Origin: JASHVB01 sp049522565
GTDB taxonomy: Bacteria > Pseudomonadota > Alphaproteobacteria > Acetobacterales > Acetobacteraceae
Reading direction: 5' to 3'
Length of the DNA stretch: 6,077 nucleotides
NCBI GenBank assembly: GCA_049522565.1
Contig: JBEKNT010000414.1
Location: 1 to 6,077 of the forward strand
Made by a program: the position numbers and the translations under genes. Positions 1-6,077 of this stretch are shown in pieces; positions within the stretch are counted from its first letter, which is position 1; the number at the start of each line of letters is the position of its first letter. Under the pieces are notes generated by a model, which was not told the origin of the DNA, did not search any database, and saw only the letters and a list, made by a program, of their open reading frames with translations.

Positions 1-45
1 TTGGGAGTTCGAACCACGTTGTCAGGAGATAGTTCGGATGAATTG

Positions 46-64
46 CTCTGCGATGAGCGCAGAG
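46..64 (-). terminator. Candidate weak terminator hairpin after the FkbM gene
   Basis: CTCTGCG (46-52) pairs perfectly with CGCAGAG (58-64) around a 5-base loop. Two further pairs form if one base is bulged. It lies about 52 bases past the FkbM stop (116). On the minus strand it is followed by CAATTCATC, a poor T-tract, so termination would be weak. Nothing else that looks like a gene is seen in 1-115. Confidence 0.35.
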
Positions 65-115
65 GCATGAGGATATGGCCGGCCGAGACGACCGGCATGT
101 CGCGAAAATTGGCTG

Positions 116-712
116 CTACGCCTCTCGCGCGGTGATCGGGATATCCAGCCGCGCCAGCCTGTCCGCTGGCGCACACAGCATGTTCAGTCTGTCCATGATG
201 TAGAACTTGTATCCGAGGCCGGCGAACTGCGCCTTGATGTCGTCGATATTGACATTCCAGTACTCGACCCAGCCCCACGGCAGATACCGTTCGATGCTGC
301 TGCGGGCGCCCCGCAATACCTCGATCTCCATCCCCTCGACGTCGACCTTGAGGAAATCCAGGCGCGGCAGGCCGAGGCAATCGATCGGGACGACCTCACC
401 CTGATCGGGGTGTGGCCCGGCTTGGTCGATCAGGCTGAACGCGCCGAAATCCTGCGGTCGGCTGTAATCAGGCCTGCCGGCGCCCAGGGTGCCGATGGTC
501 GAGCCCAGCGCCTGGTTGCGCACGATCAGGTTTTCCAGATCGTTGAGCGCCGCGCTGCCGCACAGGGCGTAGCACAGCATGCGCTGTACCTCGAACGCAT
601 GCACCACGCCACCGCGGAGTAGCACCGCCTGCGCGATCGGAACAGCAACCAAGCCGATATTCGCGCCGGCATCGACGACGACGCAGTTGTCGGGTAGCCG
701 GCTGACCAACAT
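116..712 (-). CDS. FkbM-type SAM-dependent methyltransferase core (intact part after the TGA)
   Basis: This 198-residue frame holds the catalytic fold. Residues 11-20 read VVVDAGANIG, the glycine-rich S-adenosylmethionine binding loop. Residues 38-43 read HAFEVQ, where the family usually has HAFEPQ; Glu41 is the expected acidic residue at the end of strand beta2. Residues 119-129 read DFLKVDVEGME, the conserved FkbM signature 'D(F/L)(I/L)K(I/V)D(V/I)EG.E'. The family transfers a methyl group from S-adenosylmethionine to hydroxyls, often on sugars of surface glycans or on natural products; the substrate here is unknown. If translated alone, initiation would be at ATG 712-710, 21 bases after the TGA, with no good ribosome binding site. 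Such a product would lack the first 45 residues but keep the SAM motif. Reinitiation after the stop is possible but unproven. Confidence 0.7.
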   Translation of the reverse strand: MLVSRLPDNCVVVDAGANIGLVAVPIAQAVLLRGGVVHAFEVQRMLCYALCGSAALNDLENLIVRNQALGSTIGTLGAGRPDYSRPQDFGAFSLIDQAGPHPDQGEVVPIDCLGLPRLDFLKVDVEGMEIEVLRGARSSIERYLPWGWVEYWNVNIDDIKAQFAGLGYKFYIMDRLNMLCAPADRLARLDIPITAREA

Positions 713-847
713 GAGGATCTTGTTGAGTTCGTCTCAGATATGAGGGCGTCCGGTCTTGATCAGGCTTTCCGCCTGGTGTGCGCAGTGGCGGTTGACGATG
801 AACCTGCCAAACTCGGATTCGATGACGGTGAAGTTGTTGACCCTCAT
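116..847 (-). pseudogene. FkbM-family methyltransferase gene interrupted by an in-frame TGA
   Basis: The natural start is ATG at 847-845: a GAGGAG ribosome binding site ends 7 bases before it. The 37 codons that follow read as a normal FkbM N-terminus, starting MRVNNFTVIESEFGRFIVNR. Codon 38 (736-734) is TGA. The same frame then continues without a shift (DELNKIL) into the methyltransferase core and ends at TAG (118-116), giving 243 codons in all, close to the usual ~240-residue length of this family. The reading on both sides of the stop matches the family, so this is a nonsense mutation (or a single-base sequencing error) rather than a wrong start choice. The gene lies downstream of, and in the same direction as, the giant repeat protein gene, separated by a low-GC stretch. 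Readthrough or recoding of TGA is possible but nothing here supports it. Confidence 0.75.
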
Positions 848-854
848 CGAAATG

Positions 855-860
855 CTCCTC
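855..860 (-). promoter_or_regulatory. Ribosome binding site of the FkbM gene
   Basis: The minus strand reads GAGGAG at 860-855, followed by 7 bases and then ATG at 847. This strong Shine-Dalgarno match at good spacing shows that translation was designed to begin at 847, upstream of the TGA at 736-734, and argues against 712 as the original start. Confidence 0.7.
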
Positions 861-1215
861 GGTCATGATGCCGGAATGAAGCACTGCGTGGCCGGGCAGT
901 CCAGAATTCGTGTGCCCCTTGGGGGCGGTTGCAAGAAGGCAGCAGATAACAGGGTCTGTCTGTATTGGAGGATCTGGTAACGGATGCATGGGCCGACAAG
1001 GTTGTGCGACATGAAGGTCTCAGTTGTGGCGCGCAATTCCCAAATCATATGATCACCTTCCGCCTGTCGATGCTTGCGCAGGCGGACAAGGCCACCGCCG
1101 GCCTTGATCGCCCACGCAAGTGCTATGCCCAACTTGCTTGCGTACTTCCGATCAGCCTCGGGAAGCACGGCCAGAATCACAGCAAGGTAAGGATTTTTTG
1201 CGCCGCCCTTGTGCA

Positions 1216-1230
1216 CGGCAGCCCGGCAGC
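1216..1230. repeat. Short direct repeat, 7 bases with 8-base period
   Basis: On the plus strand CGGCAGC occurs at 1216-1222 and again at 1224-1230, one base apart. Its position coincides with the point where the two protein-like minus-strand frames switch, so it is a candidate slippage or duplication site. Confidence 0.7.
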
Positions 1231-1330
1231 GCGGCAAAAGCTCATGATTTCGAAGTTACTCTCCCGCACCAGGGTTGCGGTGCCCACAAGGAGATCGGTA
1301 CGATACTTTCGGGCGTCAGCTTCAAACCCT

Positions 1331-1353
1331 CCGGCGCTTGCCACACTCGCCGG
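1331..1353. other. Second GC-rich stem-loop after the giant gene
   Basis: CCGGCG (1331-1336) pairs with CGCCGG (1348-1353) around an 11-base loop. It sits 5 bases beyond the larger hairpin at 1359-1387, so the minus-strand transcript would carry two stems in a row. No T-run follows. Short GC stems are common by chance in DNA of this composition. Confidence 0.3.
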
Positions 1354-1358
1354 CGGAG

Positions 1359-1387
1359 CAACGTCCAAGGCTGGATAGCGGACGTTG
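1359..1387. terminator. Hairpin downstream of the giant gene (possible transcript end)
   Basis: CAACGTCC (1359-1366) pairs with GGACGTTG (1380-1387). Inside, GCT (1370-1372) pairs with AGC (1377-1379) around a GGAT loop, with a three-base bulge. The structure begins 43 bases after the stop codon at 1431 on the minus strand. There is no T-run after it on either strand, so it is not a classic intrinsic terminator; it could act as an RNA 3' stabilising stem or with Rho. Confidence 0.35.
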
Positions 1388-1429
1388 GCCTCGACCGGCT
1401 GCGGCGCTTGATGCGGCGGGAGCGGGATA

Positions 1430-1441
1430 GCTACGCGTAGC
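1430..1441. other. 12-base perfect palindrome over the giant gene's stop codon
   Basis: GCTACGCGTAGC reads the same on both strands and includes the TAG stop at 1433-1431. It has no loop, so it is more like a possible protein binding site than a hairpin. A chance match is quite possible. Confidence 0.25.
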
Positions 1442-4400
1442 CCACCTCGGTTCCCCCATTCGCGTCGGGGCCGATGATATGGAACCCACCTGCGGCATAG
1501 GTGCCGGTCAGGGTGAACGCCACACTTTGCACCCCCTCGGTCACTGTCAGCGTGCCGCCGGTGAACCCCACCGTCGTCGTTCCGGTCACGAACTTCACCG
1601 ACGCAGCATCGATCGCGTCCCCCGCCGCGAATCCCGAGATCGTCGAGGCGAACTGCCCCAGCACCTGGGTTTCCAGCGTGCCGCCCGGATGCAGGAACTG
1701 CATCGTGCTGCCCGACCCGGTGCCTCCGACCAGGTCCAGTGTCGCCGTGCCGTCCAGCACGAACTCCCCCGCCCCGCCAACCACCTGCCCGAACGTCAGC
1801 GTCCCCGACGACGCGATGACCGTCCCGCCATTGCTCATCGCAGCGTTCACCGCCGTGGTGCCCAAGCCGCCCGACTTGTCGATGGTCCCCGAGTTGAACA
1901 CCTCCCCCGACCCCGGGCTGCTGAGCGTCCCATCCGTCTCGATGTCGAACACCGCCAGGTTGTTCAGCACTCCGGCCTGGGTCGCCGCCGACGCATCCCC
2001 GCTGCCCAGCGCGATCGATCCGCTCATCCAGGTCAGCGTGCCGCCGTTCTGCATCGTCATCCCGCCATCGAGCTGCACCTCGCCCGTAATTACGCCGCCG
2101 GCATCCAGCACCGTGGTGCCGCTGCCGCTCAGCACGCCCGCAGCGGCGCTCAGCGCTCCGTTGACCACCAGGATGCCGTTGCTGCGCACCATCCCCTCGT
2201 CGAGCACGAAGTCGTTCGCCTCCACGAACAGATTCCCCAGGGCCAGGGTGCCGCCGGCGTAAACCCCCATCACTGTTCCGAACGACGCGCCCGACGCCGC
2301 CGACAGGTCCAGCGTCTCATCATTGAAGACCGTCGTTACGGCAACGTTGTAGAACCCGCCGGTCACCGTGAACGTCCCGGTGCCGCCGAACACCAGGGTC
2401 GCGCCGGCGGCCTCGATCAGGTGTCCGGCATCGGAAGACCCGCCGCCGTCCAGGCCCAGCGTCCCGCTGAGCGCCTGGATGTAGCCCGTGTTGTCGAGCG
2501 GCGCGTCGATGTCCACCTCGCCGGCGCCGGCATAGACCGCGATCACCCCGGCGTTGTTCACCACGCCGCCCGCCGCATCGACGATCTGGTCGCCCGAGGC
2601 GGTGACGAACAGCGTTGCCCCCGACGCGTTGGTCAGCGTCCCGGCCTGAGTCACGGCGCTCGCATCGCCCGACCCCAGCGTCAGGTTGCCCGACGACCAG
2701 TTCAGCCAGCCGTCATTCTCCAGCGTCCGCCCGCCATCCAGCGAGAACCCCGCGCCCCCCAGCACGCTGGTTCCGAACAGTTTTGTCACCCCGCTGCCGC
2801 TCTGCACCCCGCCCGCCAGGTTGGCGCCGCCGAACACCAGGAACGTCCCGGAGCCCGACAGCAACGGTGTCCCGCTGGCGTTCTCCCAACTGTCCGGTCC
2901 CTCCGAGAACCCGCCGCTGGTCTGGCCGTTGACCCCGCCCAGCAGCAGTGCCCCCGACCCCGCCAGTTGCAGCGAGTCCATCGACACAGTGCTCGCCGCG
3001 CTCGCATCCACCGTGCTGCCGGAGATCACCACGCTGCCGGCCGTCAGGGCACCGCCGGTCAGAGTGAACGTCGCCCCGCCCGTGGTTCCCGCGACCGCAC
3101 CGAACTGCAGCGTGGCACCGGACCCGACGATCAGGTGCCCGGCGTCCGACGACCCACCGCCGTTCAGCGACAGCACCCCGCTCAACGCCTGGATATACCC
3201 GGTGTTGGCGACCGAGGCGTCGATATCCACCTCGCCGCTGCCGGCGTAGAACGCCGCCACGCCGGCATTGGAGAACACCCCACTGCCGCCGGTACCGATG
3301 CCCAGCCGGCCGGCCGTCGCGGTGACATACAGAATGGCGCTGGCGACGTTGGCCAGCGTGCCGGACTGCGTCACTGCCCCGCTATCGCCCGCCCCCAGCG
3401 TGATGTCGCCGGACGACCAGGCCAGGAAGCCGTCGTTCTCCACCGTGCGCCCGCCATCGACCTCGAACGTACCGCCGATCGAGCCGGTGCCGAACAACCG
3501 CGTCAGCCCGCTGCCGCTCTCCACCCCGCCCGCCAGGCTGGCGCCGCCATACACGGTGAAGGTGGCGGTGCCGGACAGGTACGTGTCGCTGCTCGGCAAT
3601 TGGTCGAACGCGGCGTCGGTCTGGGCGGTGACGGCGCCCAGCAGCAAGGCACCCGAACCCTCCAACTGCAGGTCGTTGAAGAACACGCTGGAGGCGGCCG
3701 AGGCGTCCAATGTGCCGAACGCTACCGCCGCCTCGACGCCGCCCAGCACGCCCCCGGTCAGGGTGAAGGTACCGTCGGGCGCGGTGTCCTCGAACGCGAT
3801 CACGCCGGAGCCGGTGGTTTGCAGCAGCGACGCGTTGGAGCTGCCGCCGCCGAACAGGAGCAGGTTTCCTTGGTTGACCGTGACCTCGCCGGTGTTCACC
3901 AACGCGGCGTTGATTTCCGCGAAGTTCACCCCCAGGCCCACCGTGATCGAGCCGGCATTGTAGAACGTCGCCGTGCCCGAGCGCCCCACCCGCGCCTCGA
4001 TTTCGTTGGGCTCGATTTCCAGGGTGGCGCCGGCCGCGTTCACAAAATTCGCCGTGCCGTCCGGGCCAGGCTGCATGATCAATGTGCCGCCGGTCCATGC
4101 CATCACCGAGTCGTTGGTGAACGACGTGACGCTCAAGGTGCCGCCCGACATGACGAAATCGCCGGCGGCGTTGGTCAGGCTGTTCACGGTGTCGCTGCCG
4201 GTGTCGTGTGTCACAACCGGATCGTTGGCGAAGTCGATCACGGCGTTGGTCGAGGCGCCCGGAACCGCGCCGCCCACCCATTTCGACGGATCGTCGAAAT
4301 CGCCGGACTGGTCGGTAATCCAGCCGTCCCCGACGACAATGTCGGCGCCGTCCGCGCTGGGCGAGACCACCACCACTCCTGCGCCCGTATAGGGCAGGGC

Positions 4401-6077
4401 GAAGCTGCCGCCGGTGAAGCTCAGCGTGCCGTTCACGTAGTTGACCAGCTCGGGGTTGACCCCGGCGAGGTCGATCGTCTCACCGCCCTGGAAGCCGGCG
4501 ATGCTGCCGGCGAAGCCGTCCGGATCGCCGAGGTCCAGAACCGTACCGTTGCCGTCGAGCCCGACCGTCTCGCCGCCGGCAACCGTGCCCTGCACCGCCA
4601 GCGTGGCGCCCGGGTTGAGGAAGACCGAGCCGGTGCCGGTGAGTCCGCCCACCGTCATCGTGCCGCCGATCTCGATGTCGCCGTTGTTCACCAACGTGCC
4701 GGCGTCTGACAGGGTGGCGCCCTGGAATTCGGTCAGCAACACACCGGCTTCGATCGTGTTCGCACCCTTCAGGGTCCAGCTTGCACCGTCTTCGATCAGG
4801 ATCTTGCGGAAGTTGTAATATTGCGAACCGAGGCCGCTCAGCGTGCCGGCCGAGGCGCCCGTCATGAGCACCAGCACGCCGGCGCCTGGATTGCCCGAGC
4901 TAGTGGCGGCGCCGCCGTCCACGGGACCGCCAAACACCGCGCCGGGGCCAACCTGCACCAGATTGGAATAGAAGCCGGACGGGAGCGACACCGCTAAGTT
5001 GTAGTCGCCCACCCCCAGCCCAGAAGGGCCCGTCAGGATCGTGCCGGTATTGGTGACCGTGCCCGCACCGTTCCGGATGTACACCCCATAATTGGCGGAC
5101 AGGGTGCCACCGAGATTGGCGACCGTCCCACCGTCCTCGAGGTAGACGGCTTCGACGCCCCCCCCGATCGAGCCGTAATTCACCACCGATGCCCCAGCAC
5201 CGGTGCTGAACACGCCGTATCGCTGGCCGCCGATCACCGGGGTGACCATGATCGCCGCGGTGCTCGCGTTGGTCACGCTGCCGCCCGCGCCAAGAGTGAC
5301 GGTTGTCAGCAGGTCGCCATCGTTGATCAGCGTGCCGTTGTCGGTGAGCGTATAGCCGGCGGCCAGCGTCTGCGTGTTCGCGATCGTCCAGGACGCGCCG
5401 GCATCCACCACGATGTCGGCGAAATGCACGTATTGCGAGCCGATCCCGGCAATCGTGGCAACCACGCCAGACGAGGTGCCCGCTGCCAGCTCCAGCGTGC
5501 TGGCGACCGAGGCGCCGATCGTGTTGCCGCCGTCCACCGTGCCGCCGAACACCGCGCCCGGACCGATCGCCACCCGGTTCCGGTAACCGGCGCCGAGAAT
5601 CACCGCATCCGCGATGACACTGCCGCTGACCTCGACGCCACTACCGTCGATCGTGGCGAAGTTCGCGACGGTGCCGGCACCGCCCACGATACCGACGCCG
5701 ACGGGGCCCTCGATGGTGCCGGCAATATTGGTGACAGTCCCGCCAGCGACAAGGACGATGCCGGCGCCGAGGCCCGCAGTCCCTATGATCTGACCGTAAT
5801 TGGTGATCGCGATGCCGCTGCCCGGGCCAAGACTCGCCACCCCCTCTTCGGTGGAGATCGTGCCGGAGGCAAGGTTGGTGACGGTCCCACTGTCCAGCAC
5901 GACACCGATCGTCGCAGCAGTGAGCAGGCCGGCATTCACAACGTTGACGCGGCCTTGGTCACCGAGGACCGCGAAGGCCGCACCGCTGACCACACCGTCG
6001 GCGGCATTGCTGAAGACACCCTTGGCGCCGACGTCCAGCGGGCTCAGCACGGTGCCGTCATTGGTCAGCCTGCCACT
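1431..6077 (-). CDS. Giant beta-strand repeat secreted/surface protein (5' end outside window)
   Basis: The frame is open from the right edge to the TAG at 1433-1431. GTG at 6050 is probably an internal valine: the nine codons before it read SGRLTNDGT and continue the repeat pattern, so the start lies beyond the window. Residues here are counted from 6050 (1,539 to the end). The protein is rich in Gly, Thr, Ala, Val, Asn and Ser, has few lysines and no cysteine in the visible part, and is full of short 'GTVTNxG' and 'GASWTL' strands, as in right-handed beta-helix passenger or adhesin proteins. Order: two ~212-residue repeats (36-459), a 'IAGFQGGETIDL' module (about 504-576), a 'DPSKWVGGAVPG' module (about 584-598), three and a half ~233-residue repeats (642-1428), and a C-terminal 'ISGFAAGDAIDA' module ending in GGTEVGYA. 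No autotransporter barrel, RTX nonapeptide, LPXTG or PEP-CTERM tail is visible. The role is probably an extracellular or surface protein (adhesin-like); secretion by type I or another non-autotransporter route is inference. Confidence 0.9.
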   Translation of the reverse strand, partial: SGRLTNDGTVLSPLDVGAKGVFSNAADGVVSGAAFAVLGDQGRVNVVNAGLLTAATIGVVLDSGTVTNLASGTISTEEGVASLGPGSGIAITNYGQIIGTAGLGAGIVLVAGGTVTNIAGTIEGPVGVGIVGGAGTVANFATIDGSGVEVSGSVIADAVILGAGYRNRVAIGPGAVFGGTVDGGNTIGASVASTLELAAGTSSGVVATIAGIGSQYVHFADIVVDAGASWTIANTQTLAAGYTLTDNGTLINDGDLLTTVTLGAGGSVTNASTAAIMVTPVIGGQRYGVFSTGAGASVVNYGSIGGGVEAVYLEDGGTVANLGGTLSANYGVYIRNGAGTVTNTGTILTGPSGLGVGDYNLAVSLPSGFYSNLVQVGPGAVFGGPVDGGAATSSGNPGAGVLVLMTGASAGTLSGLGSQYYNFRKILIEDGASWTLKGANTIEAGVLLTEFQGATLSDAGTLVNNGDIEIGGTMTVGGLTGTGSVFLNPGATLAVQGTVAGGETVGLDGNGTVLDLGDPDGFAGSIAGFQGGETIDLAGVNPELVNYVNGTLSFTGGSFALPYTGAGVVVVSPSADGADIVVGDGWITDQSGDFDDPSKWVGGAVPGASTNAVIDFANDPVVTHDTGSDTVNSLTNAAGDFVMSGGTLSVTSFTNDSVMAWTGGTLIMQPGPDGTANFVNAAGATLEIEPNEIEARVGRSGTATFYNAGSITVGLGVNFAEINAALVNTGEVTVNQGNLLLFGGGSSNASLLQTTGSGVIAFEDTAPDGTFTLTGGVLGGVEAAVAFGTLDASAASSVFFNDLQLEGSGALLLGAVTAQTDAAFDQLPSSDTYLSGTATFTVYGGASLAGGVESGSGLTRLFGTGSIGGTFEVDGGRTVENDGFLAWSSGDITLGAGDSGAVTQSGTLANVASAILYVTATAGRLGIGTGGSGVFSNAGVAAFYAGSGEVDIDASVANTGYIQALSGVLSLNGGGSSDAGHLIVGSGATLQFGAVAGTTGGATFTLTGGALTAGSVVISGSTVDASAASTVSMDSLQLAGSGALLLGGVNGQTSGGFSEGPDSWENASGTPLLSGSGTFLVFGGANLAGGVQSGSGVTKLFGTSVLGGAGFSLDGGRTLENDGWLNWSSGNLTLGSGDASAVTQAGTLTNASGATLFVTASGDQIVDAAGGVVNNAGVIAVYAGAGEVDIDAPLDNTGYIQALSGTLGLDGGGSSDAGHLIEAAGATLVFGGTGTFTVTGGFYNVAVTTVFNDETLDLSAASGASFGTVMGVYAGGTLALGNLFVEANDFVLDEGMVRSNGILVVNGALSAAAGVLSGSGTTVLDAGGVITGEVQLDGGMTMQNGGTLTWMSGSIALGSGDASAATQAGVLNNLAVFDIETDGTLSSPGSGEVFNSGTIDKSGGLGTTAVNAAMSNGGTVIASSGTLTFGQVVGGAGEFVLDGTATLDLVGGTGSGSTMQFLHPGGTLETQVLGQFASTISGFAAGDAIDAASVKFVTGTTTVGFTGGTLTVTEGVQSVAFTLTGTYAAGGFHIIGPDANGGTEVGYA
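1767..3770 (-). repeat. Three tandem ~200-233-residue protein repeats (C-terminal array), with a half copy upstream
   Basis: Unit A is 3770-3072, unit B 3071-2376 and unit C 2375-1767 (233, 232 and 203 codons). Each starts with TFTLTGG or TFTVTGG and continues through 'LDASAAS' (or 'LDLSAAS'), 'GSGALLLG', 'LSGSGT', 'DGGRTxENDGxLxWSSG', 'LGSGDASAVTQAGTLxN', 'NTGYIQALSG' and 'GGGSSDAGHLI'. Units A and B agree closely; unit C is shorter and more divergent, lacking the NTGYIQALSG and GGGSSDAGHLI segments. A half unit lies upstream at about 4125-3771, carrying 'AWTGGTL', 'LVNTGEV' and 'GGGSSNASLL'. The repeated GGGSSDAGHLI codons in B and A are offset by 714 bases. Codons differ at many synonymous positions between units, so this is not a recent duplication. 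Confidence 0.8.
4323..4540 (-). other. Internal terminal-type module (GF..G..ID), followed by a W..G..P module
   Basis: Residues about 504-576 of the giant protein read DGFAGSIAGFQGGETIDLAG, then 'GTLSFTGG', 'VVVVSPSADGADIVVGDG'. This aligns with the extreme C-terminus (about 1650-1434), which reads ASTISGFAAGDAIDAASVKF, then 'GGTLTVTEG', 'GGFHIIGPDANGGTEVGYA'. Such a segment commonly closes secreted repeat proteins of this style, so finding it in the middle suggests that two ancestral proteins were joined here. Directly after it, about 4302-4258, comes the DFDDPSKWVGGAVPG segment, a pattern that often opens a passenger-like repeat domain. Confidence 0.5.
4674..5945 (-). repeat. Two tandem ~212-residue protein repeats (N-terminal array)
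   Basis: Copy 1 is about 5945-5310 and copy 2 about 5309-4674. Both run through the same sequence of motifs: 'GTVTN', then 'NYG.I', a second 'GGTVxN', a third 'GAGTVxN', then IGPGAVFGGTVDGG (copy 1) or VGPGAVFGGPVDGG (copy 2), 'LSGLGSQY..F', 'DAGASWT' or 'EDGASWTL', and 'GTLINDGDL' or 'GTLVNNGDI'. The GPGAVFGG anchors lie 615 bases apart and the NDGDL/NNGDI anchors 636 bases apart, so small in-frame indels separate the copies. The likeness is much clearer in protein than in DNA, which points to an old duplication kept for its fold. Exact boundaries are approximate. Confidence 0.75.

Larger units (their letters stand above)
863..1368 (-). pseudogene. Possible eroded, frameshifted small gene of unknown function
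   Basis: No family is recognised. Two overlapping minus-strand frames look protein-like. The first is open from upstream of 1368 and contains FEADARKYRTDLLVGTATLV, ending at TGA 1179-1177. The second, open from 1255 to TGA 865-863, contains NPYLAVILAVLPEADRKYAS and 'GDHMIWELRATTE'. Between them is a 7-base repeat with an 8-base period (1230-1224 and 1222-1216). Skipping one 8-base unit joins the frames smoothly (CRAA then VHKGGAKNPY), giving about 165 residues from a TTG at 1368. No convincing start codon or ribosome binding site is seen, third-position GC is lower than in neighbouring genes, and the last ~40 residues look less protein-like. The frame stops 15 bases before the FkbM start, which would suit an operon. 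It could equally be chance open frames in intergenic DNA. Confidence 0.3.

Noticed and set aside
1..20. GTTCGAAC near the left edge, resembling a tRNA T-loop.
   Set aside because: The flanking bases do not form the five-pair T-stem on either strand and no acceptor or anticodon arms are found.
914..926. GCCCC/GGGGC hairpin with a three-base loop upstream of the FkbM gene.
   Set aside because: Only five pairs, no T-run, and expected by chance in GC-rich DNA.
468..989. Minus-strand 173-codon frame beginning around the FkbM start region.
   Set aside because: It overlaps the FkbM frame, is rich in Arg/His/Gln, and is clearly a shadow of that gene.
1020..1080. 'GGLVR...EGDHMIWE' vaguely resembles HicA toxin motifs (G..H.IW).
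   Set aside because: The spacing and following residues do not fit the HicA fold, and no HicB-like partner is present.
1194..1199. T-run on the plus strand as a possible terminator.
   Set aside because: No hairpin precedes it on the plus strand, and it is an A-run on the minus strand.
965..1440. Plus-strand open frames of 106 and 137 codons in the gap.
   Set aside because: No recognisable family, no good ribosome binding site, and less protein-like composition than the opposite strand.
1479..4709. A 1,076-codon open frame on the plus strand, opposite the giant gene.
   Set aside because: It is rich in Arg, Ala, Gln, His and Pro with no domain-like pattern. This is what the complement of a GC-rich Gly/Thr/Ala repeat gene gives. 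The minus strand has clear protein repeats.
6048..6050. GTG at 6050 as the true start of the giant gene.
   Set aside because: The frame is open to the window edge, and the preceding codons (LTNDGT) continue the repeat pattern.

Overview
The window is GC-rich and every supportable gene lies on the minus strand. The base composition, the glycine/threonine/asparagine-rich beta-strand repeat protein and the FkbM-type methyltransferase together suggest an alphaproteobacterium, possibly of the Acetobacteraceae/Rhodospirillales type. This is an inference from protein style; no taxonomic marker gene is present.

Layout, in the direction of minus-strand transcription (high to low coordinates). (1) 6077-1431: the 3' part of one very large gene for a secreted-type beta-strand repeat protein. 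It is open through the right edge, so the true start lies outside the window, and at least 1,548 residues are visible. The protein is a mosaic. Two ~212-residue repeats come first (about 5945-4674), followed by a terminal-type 'GF..GD.ID' module (about 4540-4323). A 'W..G..P' module (4302-4258) opens a second array of three and a half ~200-233-residue repeats (about 4125-1767), and a second terminal-type module runs to the stop codon. No autotransporter beta-barrel is encoded at the C-terminus. (2) 1430-863: about 570 bases of clearly lower GC with two hairpins just past the big gene and a possible eroded reading frame. That frame is split by an 8-base-period repeat and becomes continuous if one repeat unit is removed. 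(3) 847-116: an FkbM-family methyltransferase gene with a strong ribosome binding site but an in-frame TGA at codon 38. The methyltransferase core downstream of the stop is intact (712-116). (4) 115-1: no gene seen, only a hairpin that could be a weak terminator.

The same orientation and order (large surface/secreted repeat protein, then FkbM methyltransferase) would fit a cell-surface locus in which the methyltransferase modifies a glycan, but nothing in the sequence proves a shared pathway. Decay of the downstream genes (a nonsense codon and a possible frameshift) is the most noteworthy signal, together with the two-part architecture of the giant protein. I found no CRISPR array, tRNA, rRNA, transposase or recognisable new defence system.
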